Source: JANXQG01 sp963824275 | Lineage (GTDB): Bacteria > Planctomycetota > Planctomycetia > Pirellulales > Thermoguttaceae | DNA: 64,000 nucleotides | NCBI GenBank assembly: GCA_963824275.1 | Contig: CAWGOT010000015.1 | Location: forward strand, 1 to 64,000 | Direction of reading: 5' to 3' | Part shown: positions 31,452-41,400 of the stretch, one piece after another | Numbering within the stretch: the first letter of the stretch is position 1 | Layout: each line of letters begins with the position of its first letter | The notes under the pieces: model-generated | Seen by the model: the letters and a program-made list of their open reading frames with translations, nothing else | Database searches by the model: none | What the model was told of the DNA's origin: nothing | Made by a program: the position numbers and the translations under genes

Positions 31452-31479
31452 TGCCGATCAACACGGAGCTTGCGAAACC

Positions 31480-32226
31480 ATGAGCAACTCGGTCAGTCAG
31501 TTCTTCCAGGGCCAGGTCGACGCGTACTCGTCGCTCTTCGCAGAACGGAAGACGGGCAACAATTTCTGTTTCCGCCGGCGTCTGGCGCTGGCCCGCGAGC
31601 TGAGCGGACAAGGCGGAGGCGCGCTCCTGGACTGCGCGACGGGCTCCGGTGAAATCACGGCAGCCGTTTTGCGCCAGGGCCGGTTCCAATCGGCCAAGCT
31701 GGTCAATATCTCCTCCAACATGCTGGCCAGGGCGAAGGAAGCGATTGCATCCGCCCCACTGCAGACCCCCTGCGCTTTCGAGGTGTCCGACATTTTCGCG
31801 TACCTTGGCCGCGCGGCGGACGAAGGGCGAAGTTTCGACCTGGTCCTCTGCCTGGGACTTATCGCACATACCGGCCGGATCGATGAGTTGCTGGCCCTGC
31901 TCCGCAACTGCCTGACGCCCGGCACGGGGCGGCTGCTGCTGCAGGCCACCCTGCTCGACCATCCCGGCACCCGTCTCGTCCGCTTGCTGACCCGGCGGCG
32001 ATACGAGCGCCGTAGCGGCTATGCGATCAGCTATTTCCGCCTGTCGGAGTTGAGAGACGCCGTCCAGCGGAGCGGCATGCGGGTCGTCGACGAGCGAAGA
32101 TTCGGTCTCTGCGTTCCTTTCGGCGATCGTCTATGGCGGTTCGGGAACTATCATGCCGAGCGGATTGCCGAGCGCTGGGCGGCGCGGCACGGCGCGGAAA
32201 TCCTATTGGCCATACAGCGTGCCTGA
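31480..32226 (+). CDS. Class I SAM-dependent methyltransferase, intact
   Basis: The 248-residue frame is unbroken, from ATG 31480. An N-terminal helix (SVSQFFQGQVDAYSSLFAER) precedes LLDCATGSGEITAAVLRQG, the glycine-rich SAM loop (motif I), then LVNISSNMLARAKEA, CAFEVSDIFAYL and FDLVLCLGLIAHTGRIDELL, where the usual post-motif region ends LIAH. The C-terminal half contains RRSGYAISYFRLSELRDAVQ, a substrate-side helix pair. It probably methylates a sugar or nucleotide-sugar intermediate. The stop is inside a heptamer repeat region. Confidence 0.8.
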   Translation: MSNSVSQFFQGQVDAYSSLFAERKTGNNFCFRRRLALARELSGQGGGALLDCATGSGEITAAVLRQGRFQSAKLVNISSNMLARAKEAIASAPLQTPCAFEVSDIFAYLGRAADEGRSFDLVLCLGLIAHTGRIDELLALLRNCLTPGTGRLLLQATLLDHPGTRLVRLLTRRRYERRSGYAISYFRLSELRDAVQRSGMRVVDERRFGLCVPFGDRLWRFGNYHAERIAERWAARHGAEILLAIQRA

Positions 32227-32290
32227 CCCCCGCCCTCTGCCCTCCGCTCTCCGCCCTCCGCTCTCCGCCCTCCGCCCTCGGCCCTCCGCC
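32224..32290 (+). repeat. Heptanucleotide array, site 4
   Basis: About nine units of CCCTCTG, CCCTCCG or CTCTCCG with period 7 fill the junction between the methyltransferase stop and the next glycosyltransferase start. Translated in the frame of the next gene they would add PLPSALRPPLSALRPRPSAL before its first recognised residue. Confidence 0.8.
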
Positions 32291-33455
32291 TTGCACGTTC
32301 TCCACGTCATCCCGTCGCTTTCCGTCGCCCACGGCGGGCCCAGTGTGGCCTTGCCCCTCATGGAGCGGGCGTTGACGGCGGCGGGGGTCGAGGTCGAGAC
32401 CGCCACGACCGATGACGATGGCCCAGGACGGCGTTTTTCCAGACGATTGGCGGAACCGACCCAGGAAAACGGCGTAACCCGCTGGTATTTCCCCAAGCAA
32501 ACCGAGTTCTACAAGCTCTCGTTGCCCCTTTATCGCTGGTTGAAGAGGGAATCGCACCGATTCGAAGTCGTCCACGTCCACGCCCTCTTCTCTTTTGCGA
32601 GCGTGGCGGCAGCGTGGGCCGCGCGGCGGGCGAAAGTGCCTTACGTCGTTCGCCCGCTCGGCTTGCTAAATTCCTATGGCATGACGCAACGGCGAGCACT
32701 TTTGAAACGCCTTTCCCTGCGGACCATTGAGGGTCCGCTCTTAGAGACGCGGCCGCGGTCCATTTTACCAGCCTGGCGGAACAGGGTGAGGCGGAGTCGT
32801 TGGGCTGGCCCATCCGCTCGGTCGTCATCCCGCTGGGAATTGAGCTGCCGCCGGCCGCGAGCCCTGAGCAATTCCTGACAAGATACCCCGAGTTGCGGGG
32901 CCGCCGCCGCATCTTGTTCCTCTCCCGCATCGACCCCAAGAAGAACCTGGAAGGCCTGCTGCGGGCAACGGGCGACGTGGCTCGGGAAGTCGCGGACGTG
33001 GCCCTGATCGTCTGTGGCGATGGCGAGCCCCGCTACGTGGCCGGGCTGCAATCGCTCTGTGCTGAGCTTGGAACTGCCGGGCGGGTAGTCTGGGCGGGGC
33101 ACGTCGAGGGCACGATGAAGCAGTCGGCATGGCTGCGGCCGAGCTCTTCGTGCTGCCCTCGTTTTCCGAGAATTTTGGGATCGCGGCCGTGGAGGCCCTG
33201 GGGGCCGGCCTGCCGGCGATTCTCGGCCAGGGCGTGGCCGTGGCGGCGGATGTCGCCGCGGCGGATGCCGGACTGGTTGTCAGCCCGGAGCCCGATTCGA
33301 TTGCGGCGGCCATCCGCTGTCTGCTCTTGGATGGGCAGGGGCGGCGCCGCGCGGGCCGACGCCGGGAGCTTGCGACGGAGAAATTCAGCACCGCGGCGAT
33401 GGCATCGAACTTGATGCGACTCTATAGCCGGATCGCCTGTGGGGCTGCAGGCTGA
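32291..33455 (+). CDS. Glycosyltransferase family 4, frameshifted
   Basis: The fold starts right after the heptamer array with LHVLHVIPSLSVAHGGPSVA, so TTG 32291 is the likely start unless the array is translated. HALFSFASVAAAWAARRAKV and PYVVRPLGLLNSYG complete the acceptor domain. Breaks near 32760 and 33120 lead into SVVIPLGIELPPAASPEQF, RILFLSRIDPKKNLEGLLRA (a basic DPKK donor loop), LIVCGDGEPRYVAGLQSLC and ELFVLPSFSENFGIAAVEAL. The E(x7)E motif is in the last segment. It ends three bases into the next gene. Sugar and acceptor are unknown. Confidence 0.8.
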
Positions 33456-34276
33456 TGGATCTCCCACGGAATCGGCGCCCTTGTGATCACTTATAACGAG
33501 GCGCCGAACATCCGCCGCGTGCTGGACGGCCTTTCCTGGGCCCGCCACGTCGTGCTGGTCGACAGTTTCAGCAGCGACCAAACGCTGGAACTCGCCGGGA
33601 CCTATGCCAACGTCCGTATCGTCCAGAGGAAGTTCGATACCTTCGCCCGACAGTGCAACTTCGGGCTCGATCAAATCGCAACCCCTGGGTCTTATCGCTC
33701 GATGCCGATTATGTCCTGCCCCCGGAGTTCCACAAGGAAGTCCAAGCCCTCGATCCCCCAGACGGCGTCCGCGGTTATCGCACGCACTTCAAATACTGCA
33801 TCTACGGCAGGGCCTTGCGGGCGTCGCTCTACCCGCCGCGAACCGTTCTCTACCGGCGAGAGGCGGCACGGTATCGCGACGAAGGGCACGGACACAGGAT
33901 CCAAATCGAGGGCGACGTGCTGCCCTTGAGGACGGCGCTCCTGCATGACGATCGCAAGCCGCTCGGCCGCTGGCTCGACTCGCGGCGCCGGTACGCCGAG
34001 CGCGAGGCGGACCACCTGCAATCGGCAGGCGGCGTCGACCTGGGCCCGGCCGATCGCGTCCGGCGATGGATCGTGCCGGCGGCCCCGGCGGTCTTCTTCT
34101 ACACGCTTTTCGTCAAGCGCTGCCTGCTGGACGGCTGGCCCGGCTATCTTTATGTGTTGCAACGAACGTATGCCGAGATCTTGCTCTCGTTGGAATTGCT
34201 CGATCGCCGGCTGCAAGCCAGGCCGGTAGACGATTCGTTGCAAAACGAACAGAGTGAAAGCAGGAAGGCCGACTGA
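33453..34276 (+). CDS. Glycosyltransferase family 2 (LPS core type), frameshifted
   Basis: ATG 33453 overlaps the previous stop but is out of frame with the domain, so an early break near 33480 is assumed. Then come ALVITYNEAPNIRRVLDGLS, HVVLVDSFSSDQTLELAG (DSxSxD donor motif), QRKFDTFARQCNFGLDQI and, after a break near 33690, WVLSLDADYVLPPEF with the DAD metal motif. HFKYCIYGRALRASLYPPRT and a membrane-like C-terminal segment follow. This layout is that of the WaaE/KdtX group of small GT2 enzymes that add a heptose or hexose to lipid cores, but here the acceptor is unknown. Confidence 0.7.
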
Positions 34277-34315
34277 CCGACGGGCCCTTGACCTTGGTAC
34301 CGACCATCCAACCAC

Positions 34316-34510
34316 GTCGGAGTAATGAAACGCTATCCGCTGGCGACTCTGTTCTAAAGCACAGTCCGAGCGGCATCGACTTCTAAAGCTCGAGGCGATA
34401 CGCGGGTTTGCGGCTGCCTACGTTGTCTTGCATCATGCGCACCTGACGGCGCACCCGGAGACCAGGATCCGAATTATTTTTGAACCCAGCCATGTGGGTG
34501 GTGGGGTATG
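34316..34510 (+). pseudogene. Acyltransferase family 3 N-terminal remnant
   Basis: A stretch starting at 34383 reads LKLEAIRGFAAAYVVLHHAH then LTAHPETRIRIIFEP. This is the first helix of an acyltransferase-3 protein, with the ESIRGFAALYVVLHHA-type signature and both histidines. Upstream an ETLSAGDSVLKHSPSGIDF segment is joined through one missing base. The rest of the enzyme is absent; the next gene starts at 34528. It is a leftover of a deleted gene. Confidence 0.6.
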
Positions 34511-34527
34511 GGTGGATCCTAGGAGAA

Positions 34528-35377
34528 ATGCGGGCTAGAATTTGGCGGCGGATTGCGGTTTGGACGTTCTTGGCGGCCACAGCTTGTGGGGTTGGGCTAT
34601 GCGGGCTACGCCTGGTGGACGCGTCCGCGTCCTACGCCTCCAACGGAGATCTTCCGCGGAATCACCTACACTTGCGAGGAGATGAACACGGAGGAATGTC
34701 GAGGCCTGGTCCACTTCGTGCGGGTGGATCTGTCTGCGCCGGGAATCGGGCTCTACCTGACGCCCTTGGACCCGGAGGCGGTGAGCCAAGGCTACCAGTA
34801 TCGCCTGGCCGAAGCCTCCACCGTTCTGCGGCGCGAAGATCTTGCGGTCGTGATCAACGGGACCTACTTCGGGGCGGAGTCGGGCGCGTTCTACCAGACC
34901 GGCGATCTGGCCAATAGTGTACAGACGGTCATCGCGAACGGCCGAATGAGCCACGTCGATCCCCATAGCTACATGCTCTGGTTTGAGCCCGACCTGACGC
35001 CGCATTTCGAGTCCAGCGAGCCGCCGGACCCCGCCCTCCTGCGCGGGCCCGCTGGGGAATTGGCGGCTGGGTGATGGCGCTCTGGAAAGGGCAAGTGCGG
35101 GAACGGCGCGGCCGGCCACGAAATGGACCGCCGCACGGCAGTCGGAGTCGACTGCGGCCGCCGACTGCTTTGGTTGGCCGTGTTCGAGAATGCCTCCTCG
35201 CTGGCCGTGGCCCCGGTGCTGAAGCAGCACGGTGCCCAGGACGGGTTCCTGCTGGACGGCGGACACTCGACGACGATGGTCCTAGGGCCCAAAGCGGCCC
35301 ACGTGCGATCGGGCACCCTCCTCGGCAGTTCTCGGCCGGTGGCAACCGTTCTAGGCATCAAAGCGGACCCGCTGTGA
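34528..35377 (+). CDS. Phosphodiester glycosidase family protein (NAGPA domain), frameshifted
   Basis: ATG 34528 follows an AGGAGA ribosome site. An N-terminal membrane helix (RIWRRIAVWTFLAATACGVG) precedes the domain. After a break near 34590 come FRGITYTCEEM, VHFVRVDLSAPGIGLYLTPL, LAVVINGTYFGAESGAFYQT and VQTVIANGRMSHVDPHSYML; after a second break near 35075 come RTAVGVDCGRRLLWLAVFE and DGFLLDGGHSTTMVLGPKA. The INGTYF and LLDGGHSTTM blocks are the conserved core of NAGPA-type phosphodiester glycosidases, which split a sugar-1-phosphate diester. Here it probably trims or remodels a phosphate-linked glycan outside the membrane. Confidence 0.8.
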
Positions 35378-35624
35378 TCCAAGGTTTCCTTCGTTCCGTG
35401 CCCGCCGCAGATATGCCACCGACAAGGGTTTCTGCACCGGCCGGAATGGCCCCGGAAATCACGCCCGGGGCGCACTAATTTGTCGCAGGACGGAAATTCT
35501 CGAAAGGGTTGCCGGCAAAGGCGTTAGAGCGCGATTTTTGTCCAGACCAAAAGATAATTTTCCCATTGCGAAGCCCTCATACGTATATATATGTGGAAAC
35601 GCGTTGTTCTTTTGACAATTCGGC

Positions 35625-35755
35625 TATACTGCTCGCGGGCGGAACGGATCGAAGCCCGAACGCGCAAGCGAGGAATGGAACCGCTTACGTCGCTTGCGCT
35701 TCGGGCTTCGCGTGGCTACTGCGAAAACAGCTCAATTAGGGCCGCTCGCAGTATA
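35625..35755. repeat. REP-like hairpin with nested arms
   Basis: The inner arms are 35651-35670 and 35691-35709; the second is nearly the reverse complement of the first, with one mismatch or gap, around a 20-base loop. They carry a GAAGCCCGAA...GCGCAAGCG core like the hairpin at 17272. Outer TATACTGC / GCAGTATA segments (about 35627 and 35748) extend the palindrome to about 130 bp. It could be a small non-autonomous repeat element. Confidence 0.7.
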
Positions 35756-35891
35756 ACAAGAATTAGTGATGATGAGTGGAGATTAGCGTTCCCGCCTCGG
35801 TCGAACTGGCAAACGGGAAAAAATTGCGTCTGGTTTTTATTGACCCATCGAATGGAAAGATACTCAATAATGGGCACAAACATTGGATTCG

Positions 35892-35972
35892 TGGCCAGAT
35901 TTGGCCAGATTTGGCCAGATTTGGCCAGATTTTGGCCAGTTCCCTGGCCAGATTTGGCCAAAAAAGTGGCCA
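35892..35972. promoter_or_regulatory. Array of eight TGGCCA palindromes at about 10-12 bp spacing
   Basis: TGGCCA occurs at 35892, 35902, 35912, 35922, 35933, 35945, 35955 and 35967. The first four lie in exact 10-bp direct repeats (TTGGCCAGAT). Spacing of one helical turn puts all sites on one face of DNA, as expected for a multi-site operator. The array ends 225 bases upstream of the carbamoyltransferase start at 36197. A regulatory role is inference. Confidence 0.5.
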
Positions 35973-36196
35973 TTTTACAGCCATGAGAGTTATGTAAGTA
36001 ATTGACTCGCAAGAGTGTAAAGACATTGAATTTGAGGGGTTTTTACCAGTATTAGCACCTCCTATGGCTAATGAGATACACAAGGTCGACGGGTAAAAAT
36101 GGTCGAAAACCGGAAAAACAGGCCGTTTGGCCACAAAACCGTCCAAATCCCCGCGGGAATGCAAGGAAAATTTTGACCCAAAGTGAGTAACGAACG

Positions 36197-37962
36197 ATGA
36201 TCAGTATTCTTGGCATCAACGCCTACCATGGCGATGCGTCGGCGGCGCTGCTGATTGACGGCAGGCTTGTCGCCGCCGTCGAGGAGGAGCACTCAACCGC
36301 ATCAAGCACTGGGCCGGCTTTCCCGCCGAGTCGATTCGCTGGTGCCTGGAGGCCGGTGGAATTACCGCACGCGACCTGGACCACGTGGGAATATCGTTCG
36401 ATCCGCGGACGAATTTCTGGAAGCGGATCGGCTTCGTGGTCCGCAACCGGCCTTCTTTGGGATCGCTGCTGGACCGCGTGCGGCGGCAAGGCAAGACGAT
36501 CGCCCTGGAGGACCAGTTCGCGAAGGCCGCCGGGGTGGCGCAATCGGACCTCAAGGCCCAGTTCCATCGCATCGAGCACCATCAAACGCACGTGGCGGCC
36601 GGCTTCCTGATTTCGCCCTACGAAGAGGCCGCCGTGCTCTCGATCGACGGCATGGGCGACTTCACCAGCACCCTGACGGTCCACGGCCGGGGAACCGAAT
36701 GGGTCGAGCAGGACCGGGTCTTCTACCCGCATTCCCTCGGATTCCTGTACACGGCGATCACGATGTATCTTGGTTTCCCGCATTACGGAGACGAATACAA
36801 GGTGATGGGGCTGGCCCCTTATGGCGAGCCGGAGTTTCTCGACTTGTTCCGGAGAATCATCCGGCCGGTGGGCGATACCTTCGAGCTGAACCTCGACTAC
36901 TTTCTGCATCACAAACAGGGCATCCGCATGAGCTGGAACAAGGGCGCCCGATCGTGCAACCGTTCCACAGCCCGCTGTTGGAGCGTCAACTGGGCCCGGT
37001 GCGCGGGGAAAACGAGGAAGTGCGCACCGCCACGAGAACATCGCCCGGTCGCTGCAGGCCGTCGCCAAGGAGATCATCCTGCATCTGCTGGAGCGGCTGC
37101 ACGCGAAAACGAAGTGCCCCAACGTCTGCCTGACGGGCGGTGTGGCCATGAACTCGGTGGCCAACGGCAAGATCACGACCCGGACGCCCTTCGAAAAGGT
37201 CTATGTCCCCGCGGGAGCCGCCGACAACGGCACTTCCTTCGGCGCCGCGTTTTATATCTGGAATCGAGTGCTCGAGAACCCGCGGTCGTTTGTTCAGGAG
37301 CATGCTTATTGGGGCTGTGAATCCGATGCCGAGTCGTGTGCCGCCGCGATTCGCGGCGCCGGTCTTCCTTTTCAGACCTGCGGCGAGCCGGCCCTGCTCG
37401 ATCGCGCGGCCGATCTCTTGATCGATGGAAAAGTGGTGGGATGGTTCCAAGGGAGGATGGAATTTGGCGCCCGTGCCCTCGGCAATCGAACCTTGCTGGC
37501 AGATCCGCGGCGGAGCGACATGCGCGACATCATCAACCTGCGGATCAAGTTCCGCGAGCGGTTCCGCCCCTTCGCGCCAGCATCCTCGAGGAATGTGTCG
37601 GCGACTGGTTCCAGATCGACGAACCGGCGCCCTTCATGGAGAAGGTGTTTCCCGTCCGGCCCGACCGCCGGGCGCAGATTCCCGCCGTGACCCACGTCGA
37701 CGGCAGCGGGCGTCTGCAAACGGTTTCCAAGGGCACGAATCCGCTTTACCATGCGCTGATCTCGCGTTTTTACCAGAAGACGGGGGTGCCGATCGTTCTC
37801 AACACGTCGCTGAACGAGAACGAGCCGATCGTCCGCACCCCTTCCGAGGCCATCCGTTGCTTCCTCCGCACCGACATGGATGTTCTGGTGCTCGGGCCGC
37901 ACGTCATCGACCGTCGATGTCCTGACTTTCCAGAAAAATACCGCAAGCGGATCGAGTCATGA
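36197..37962 (+). CDS. NodU/CmcH-type O-carbamoyltransferase (second), frameshifted
   Basis: The N-terminal part begins MISILGINAYHGDASAALLI then DGRLVAAVEEE. After a break near 36290 come HWAGFPAESIRWCLEAGG and HRIEHHQTHVAAGFLISPYE, the metal-binding HHxTH motif, and SIDGMGDFTSTL. LGFLYTAITMYLGFPHYGDE and YKVMGLAPYGEPEF follow. Breaks near 36945 and 37580 join NVCLTGGVAMNSVANGKIT, GWFQGRMEFGARALGNRTLL and GVPIVLNTSLNENEPIVRTP. Clear differences from the first carbamoyltransferase suggest a different acceptor. The gene heads the run that leads into the NRPS genes. Confidence 0.85.
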
Positions 37963-37983
37963 TCGCAAAGCAAGGGCTGCCGT

Positions 37984-38460
37984 ATGGGTGATATCCGAAA
38001 TGCCATTCAGAAGCTGCGCCGCAAGAGCACGGCCCATCCGGAGGTTGCTCCCGCGCCGACAGTCGAGCAAATCCGGGACGCGGAGGCCGGGCTCGGCAGG
38101 CAATTTCCGCCTTCTTTCCTGGAATTCCTCCGCGAGGCCGGCGCCTGTCAGTTGCCGTTATGGCAGACCTACTGGGTTGGCGACGGCTCGTTGGGCCCGC
38201 GGAACATCGTGGCTGCCAACGAAGCCCAGCGGAACGCGGATCCTCCCCTTCCCTGCTTTCTCGTGGCCTTTCACAACAACGGTTGTGGGGACCAGTTGTG
38301 TTTCGACACCCGGCAGCGGTCTGCGGACGGCGAGTACCCCGTGGTATTCTGGGACCACGAGGCGAGCCTGGAAGAGAACCTCGCCGATCTGTTCGTGGTC
38401 GCTGACGACTTTGCGGGTTGGCTCGAGCAAGAAGTGGAGGTTTGGTTCACGCTTCGCTAG
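37984..38460 (+). CDS. SUKH-1 (SMI1/KNR4) family protein
   Basis: The 158-residue protein is intact. It contains PTVEQIRDAEAGLGRQFPPS then FLEFLREAG, the helix and loop typical of SMI1/KNR4 domains, LPCFLVAFHNNGCGDQLCFD, the strand with conserved GxGDxxCFD, and YPVVFWDHE. Many SUKH proteins are immunity proteins for bacterial toxins, while others are adaptor-like. Placed 22 bases after a carbamoyltransferase and 15 bases before the GT2-NRPS gene, it could instead belong to the biosynthetic run. No toxin gene is visible nearby. Confidence 0.8.
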   Translation: MGDIRNAIQKLRRKSTAHPEVAPAPTVEQIRDAEAGLGRQFPPSFLEFLREAGACQLPLWQTYWVGDGSLGPRNIVAANEAQRNADPPLPCFLVAFHNNGCGDQLCFDTRQRSADGEYPVVFWDHEASLEENLADLFVVADDFAGWLEQEVEVWFTLR

Positions 38461-38475
38461 CAAAGGACCGGTATC

Positions 38476-41400
38476 ATGGCAGACAAACCTTGTGTCAGCG
38501 TAATTATCCCTACGTACAACCGCGCGACGACGGTTGGCGATGCGATCAAGAGCGTCCTGAATCAGACCTACTCGAACATTGAGTGCATTGTCGTGGACGA
38601 CGGCTCATTGGATGACACCGGCCAGGTATTAGCGCAATTCTCAGGCCAGATAACTCTTATCACATCAGTCAATCGGGGTGTCTCCAGTGCGCAACCTCGG
38701 CATGCGCGCCGCGAGGGGCGACTACATCGCGTTTCTTGATTCAGACGACTTTTATCTGCCCGACAAGTTAGATCTGCAGGTCGCTTTTCTTGAATCGCAT
38801 CCGAACGTGGATATGGTCTCGTCGGACATGAGCGCAATGCGCGATGGAGAGATATTCGAGGATTCTCACTTCGTCAACTACATGTCGCCCTACCTTCAAG
38901 AATACGGGCTCTCCATCGAGAATATCTACTCCGCCCACTTCAAGTTTCAACACGGCGGCGAAGAAATAGACGCCTACATGGGCAACATCTTCAAACCCAT
39001 GTTGCACTGCCCGGTAGTTATATCCACCACGGCTCTCTTTCGACGAGCAATCCTCGAAGTCGTCGGCTATCAGGATGAATCAATATCCTTGGCCGAGGAT
39101 TACGACTTCATGGTCCGCATTTGCAAACACCATATTGTGGCATACCTTGACCGCCCTCTGTATGTCTATCGCTATGGCCACGATCAACTTTCGATGCTTG
39201 GAACAGGTCGGACTGCCGAGCGAATGCGAACGACGGCACTGTCCTTCCAGAATTTCCTGCGAGTGACTGTTAATCACGGCGAGCAAGATGCGGACTTCTT
39301 CGCCGAGAATCGTGCTTGGCTCAATCCGCTTCTATCAAGTAAATATTCGGAACTTGGACGGAAATGGATTGGACTTGGAGACTCGAGGCAAGCGCGAGCG
39401 TGCTTTTCGAAAGCGCACGAGTACCTCCCTTCCGATGAGACTTTTTTCCGCAAGATGCTGGGCGACGTGGACGAACCCACCGCGCCGTTCGGGCTTGCGG
39501 ATGTGCAGGGCGACGGCACTGGCATCGGCGAAGCGAGCAGTCCGGTCGAGCCCTCCCTGGCCCGGCGGTTGCGCGAGCGGGCGCGAGTGCTCGGCGTGAG
39601 CCCCGCCGACGTGTTCCACGTGGCCTGGGCACAGGTGCTGGCGAGGGTATCCGCGCGCGACGACGTGGTGTTCGGCACGGTGCTCGTTGGGCGAATGCAA
39701 GCCGATGAAGGGCCTGACCGTGTGGGGGAGCCGTTCACGAACATCTTGCCGCTGCGTATCTGCGTCGGCGAGGAAAGCGTGCAAGCGAGCGTCCAGCATA
39801 CCCAGGCGTTGCTCGCGCAGTTGCTGAGCCATGTGCATGCCCCGCTTGCCCTGGCGCAGCGCTGCAGTGCAGTCGCGGCTTCCACACCGCTGTTCGGAGC
39901 GCTGTTGAATTACCGCGACAGCAATACCTTGGCACAACGCTCAACAGAGGCGAATCAAACCAAGGCGGGCACCGAGTTCTTAACTAGCGAGGAACGCATT
40001 AACTATCCGTTTGTGCTTTCGGTGGACGATCTGGGCGAGGGCTTCGCGTTGACGGCGGCGGTGCGATCGCCGGCTGATCCGCAGCGCATCTGCGCCTACA
40101 TGCACACGGCACTCGATCGGTTGGTGGGATGCGCTGGAGAGCGCGCCGGCGACGTTCTGCGCAGCCTGGATGTGCTCCCCGAAGCCGAGCGGCACCAATT
40201 GCTAGTGGAGTGGAATGATACCGGTTCTTCCATCAGAGCCGACCAATGCATCCACCAGTTGTTCGAAGCGCAGGTGAAACAAACGCCCGAGGCGGTGGCG
40301 CTGGAGTTCAACGGACACGTGCTGACGTATCGACACTTGAACAGCCGTGCCAACCAGTTGGCGCGTCACCTGCGGGAGTTGGGCGTGGCGCCCGAAGTGT
40401 GCGTGGGCGTATACATGGAGCGCGGTTTGGACATGGTAATTAGTCTGCTCGGCATCCTCAAGGCCGGGGGGGCGTATGTCCCGCTCGATCCCGCCTATCC
40501 CAGGAGCCGCGTTGCCTTCATGCTCCAAGACTGCCAGTCTCCCCTGGTGCTGACCCAGCAGAGGCTCCTGGAAAGCCTTCCCGCGAGCGCCGCGAAAGTC
40601 GTCTGTGTGGACACAGAGTTGCCGCGTCTCGGCGAGGCGCTTGATGACGATCTGACACGCACCGCTGGTCCCACGAGTCTCGCCTACGTGATCTACACGT
40701 CCGGATCGACCGGTACGCCCAAGGGGGTAGCGATCGAACATCAAAGCACGGTCACCTTTATCCGTTGGGCCCTTGCGGTGTTCGCTCCAGAGGAGCTGTC
40801 CGGAGTCCTGGCGTCTACCTCCATCTGTTTCGATCTCTCCGTGTACGAGTTGTTTGTGCCTCTCAGTTCGGGGGGACGAGTGATCCTGGTCGAGAACGCA
40901 ATGGAGGATCTCGTCTCTTTCGGCGGAAGCCAGGGTCACGCTTGTCAATACGGTTCCCTCCGCGATAGCGGAACTGCTGCGGCGCGGCGCCATTCCAGAT
41001 TCGGTCGTGACGGTTAACCTGGCGGGCGAGCCACTCTCCCCCGAGTTGGCTGACGCGATCTACCGGCAGACCAGGGCCAAACAGGTCTATGACCTGTACG
41101 GTCCTTCGGAAGCAACAACCTACTCGACCTACACTTTGCGTTTGCCGGAGGGGCCCGCCACAATCGGGCGCCCAATCGCCGGCACTCAGGCGTATGTCCT
41201 GGACAGGCACGGGCAGCTCGTTCCGGTCGGTGTGCCGGGCGAGCTATTCCTCGGCGGCGCCGGGCTGGCACGTGGCTACCTGAACCGCCCGGAGCTGACG
41301 GCCGAGAAGTTCATCGCCAATCCTATTGCGGCGGCGCCGAGCGCACGCCTCTACCGCACGGGCGATCTCGTACGTCATCGGCCAAATGGGAACCTGGAAT

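Larger units (their letters stand above)
35378..36196. other. 819-bp gene-free region with repeat structures
   Basis: This is the longest non-coding stretch in the window. Short open frames here have no recognisable domain. It holds a large hairpin (35625-35755) and an array of TGGCCA palindromes (35892-35972), both listed separately. It is less G+C rich than the genes around it. It is the only clear place for the control region of the downstream carbamoyltransferase-SUKH-NRPS run. Confidence 0.75.

Noticed and set aside
35892..35972. TGGCCA array as a CRISPR or plasmid origin
   Set aside because: Units are too short for CRISPR, and no replication initiator gene is near. An operator-like array is simpler.
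35378..36196. Several 70-135 codon frames in the gene-free region
   Set aside because: They overlap each other on both strands and cross the hairpin and the palindrome array; none has a domain or a good ribosome site.
38678..39440. GT2 domain of NRPS protein 1 as a chance frame
   Set aside because: It contains ordered GT2 motifs (DDGSxDD, DSDD, AEDYD) at normal spacing and a long helical end, so it is a true domain.
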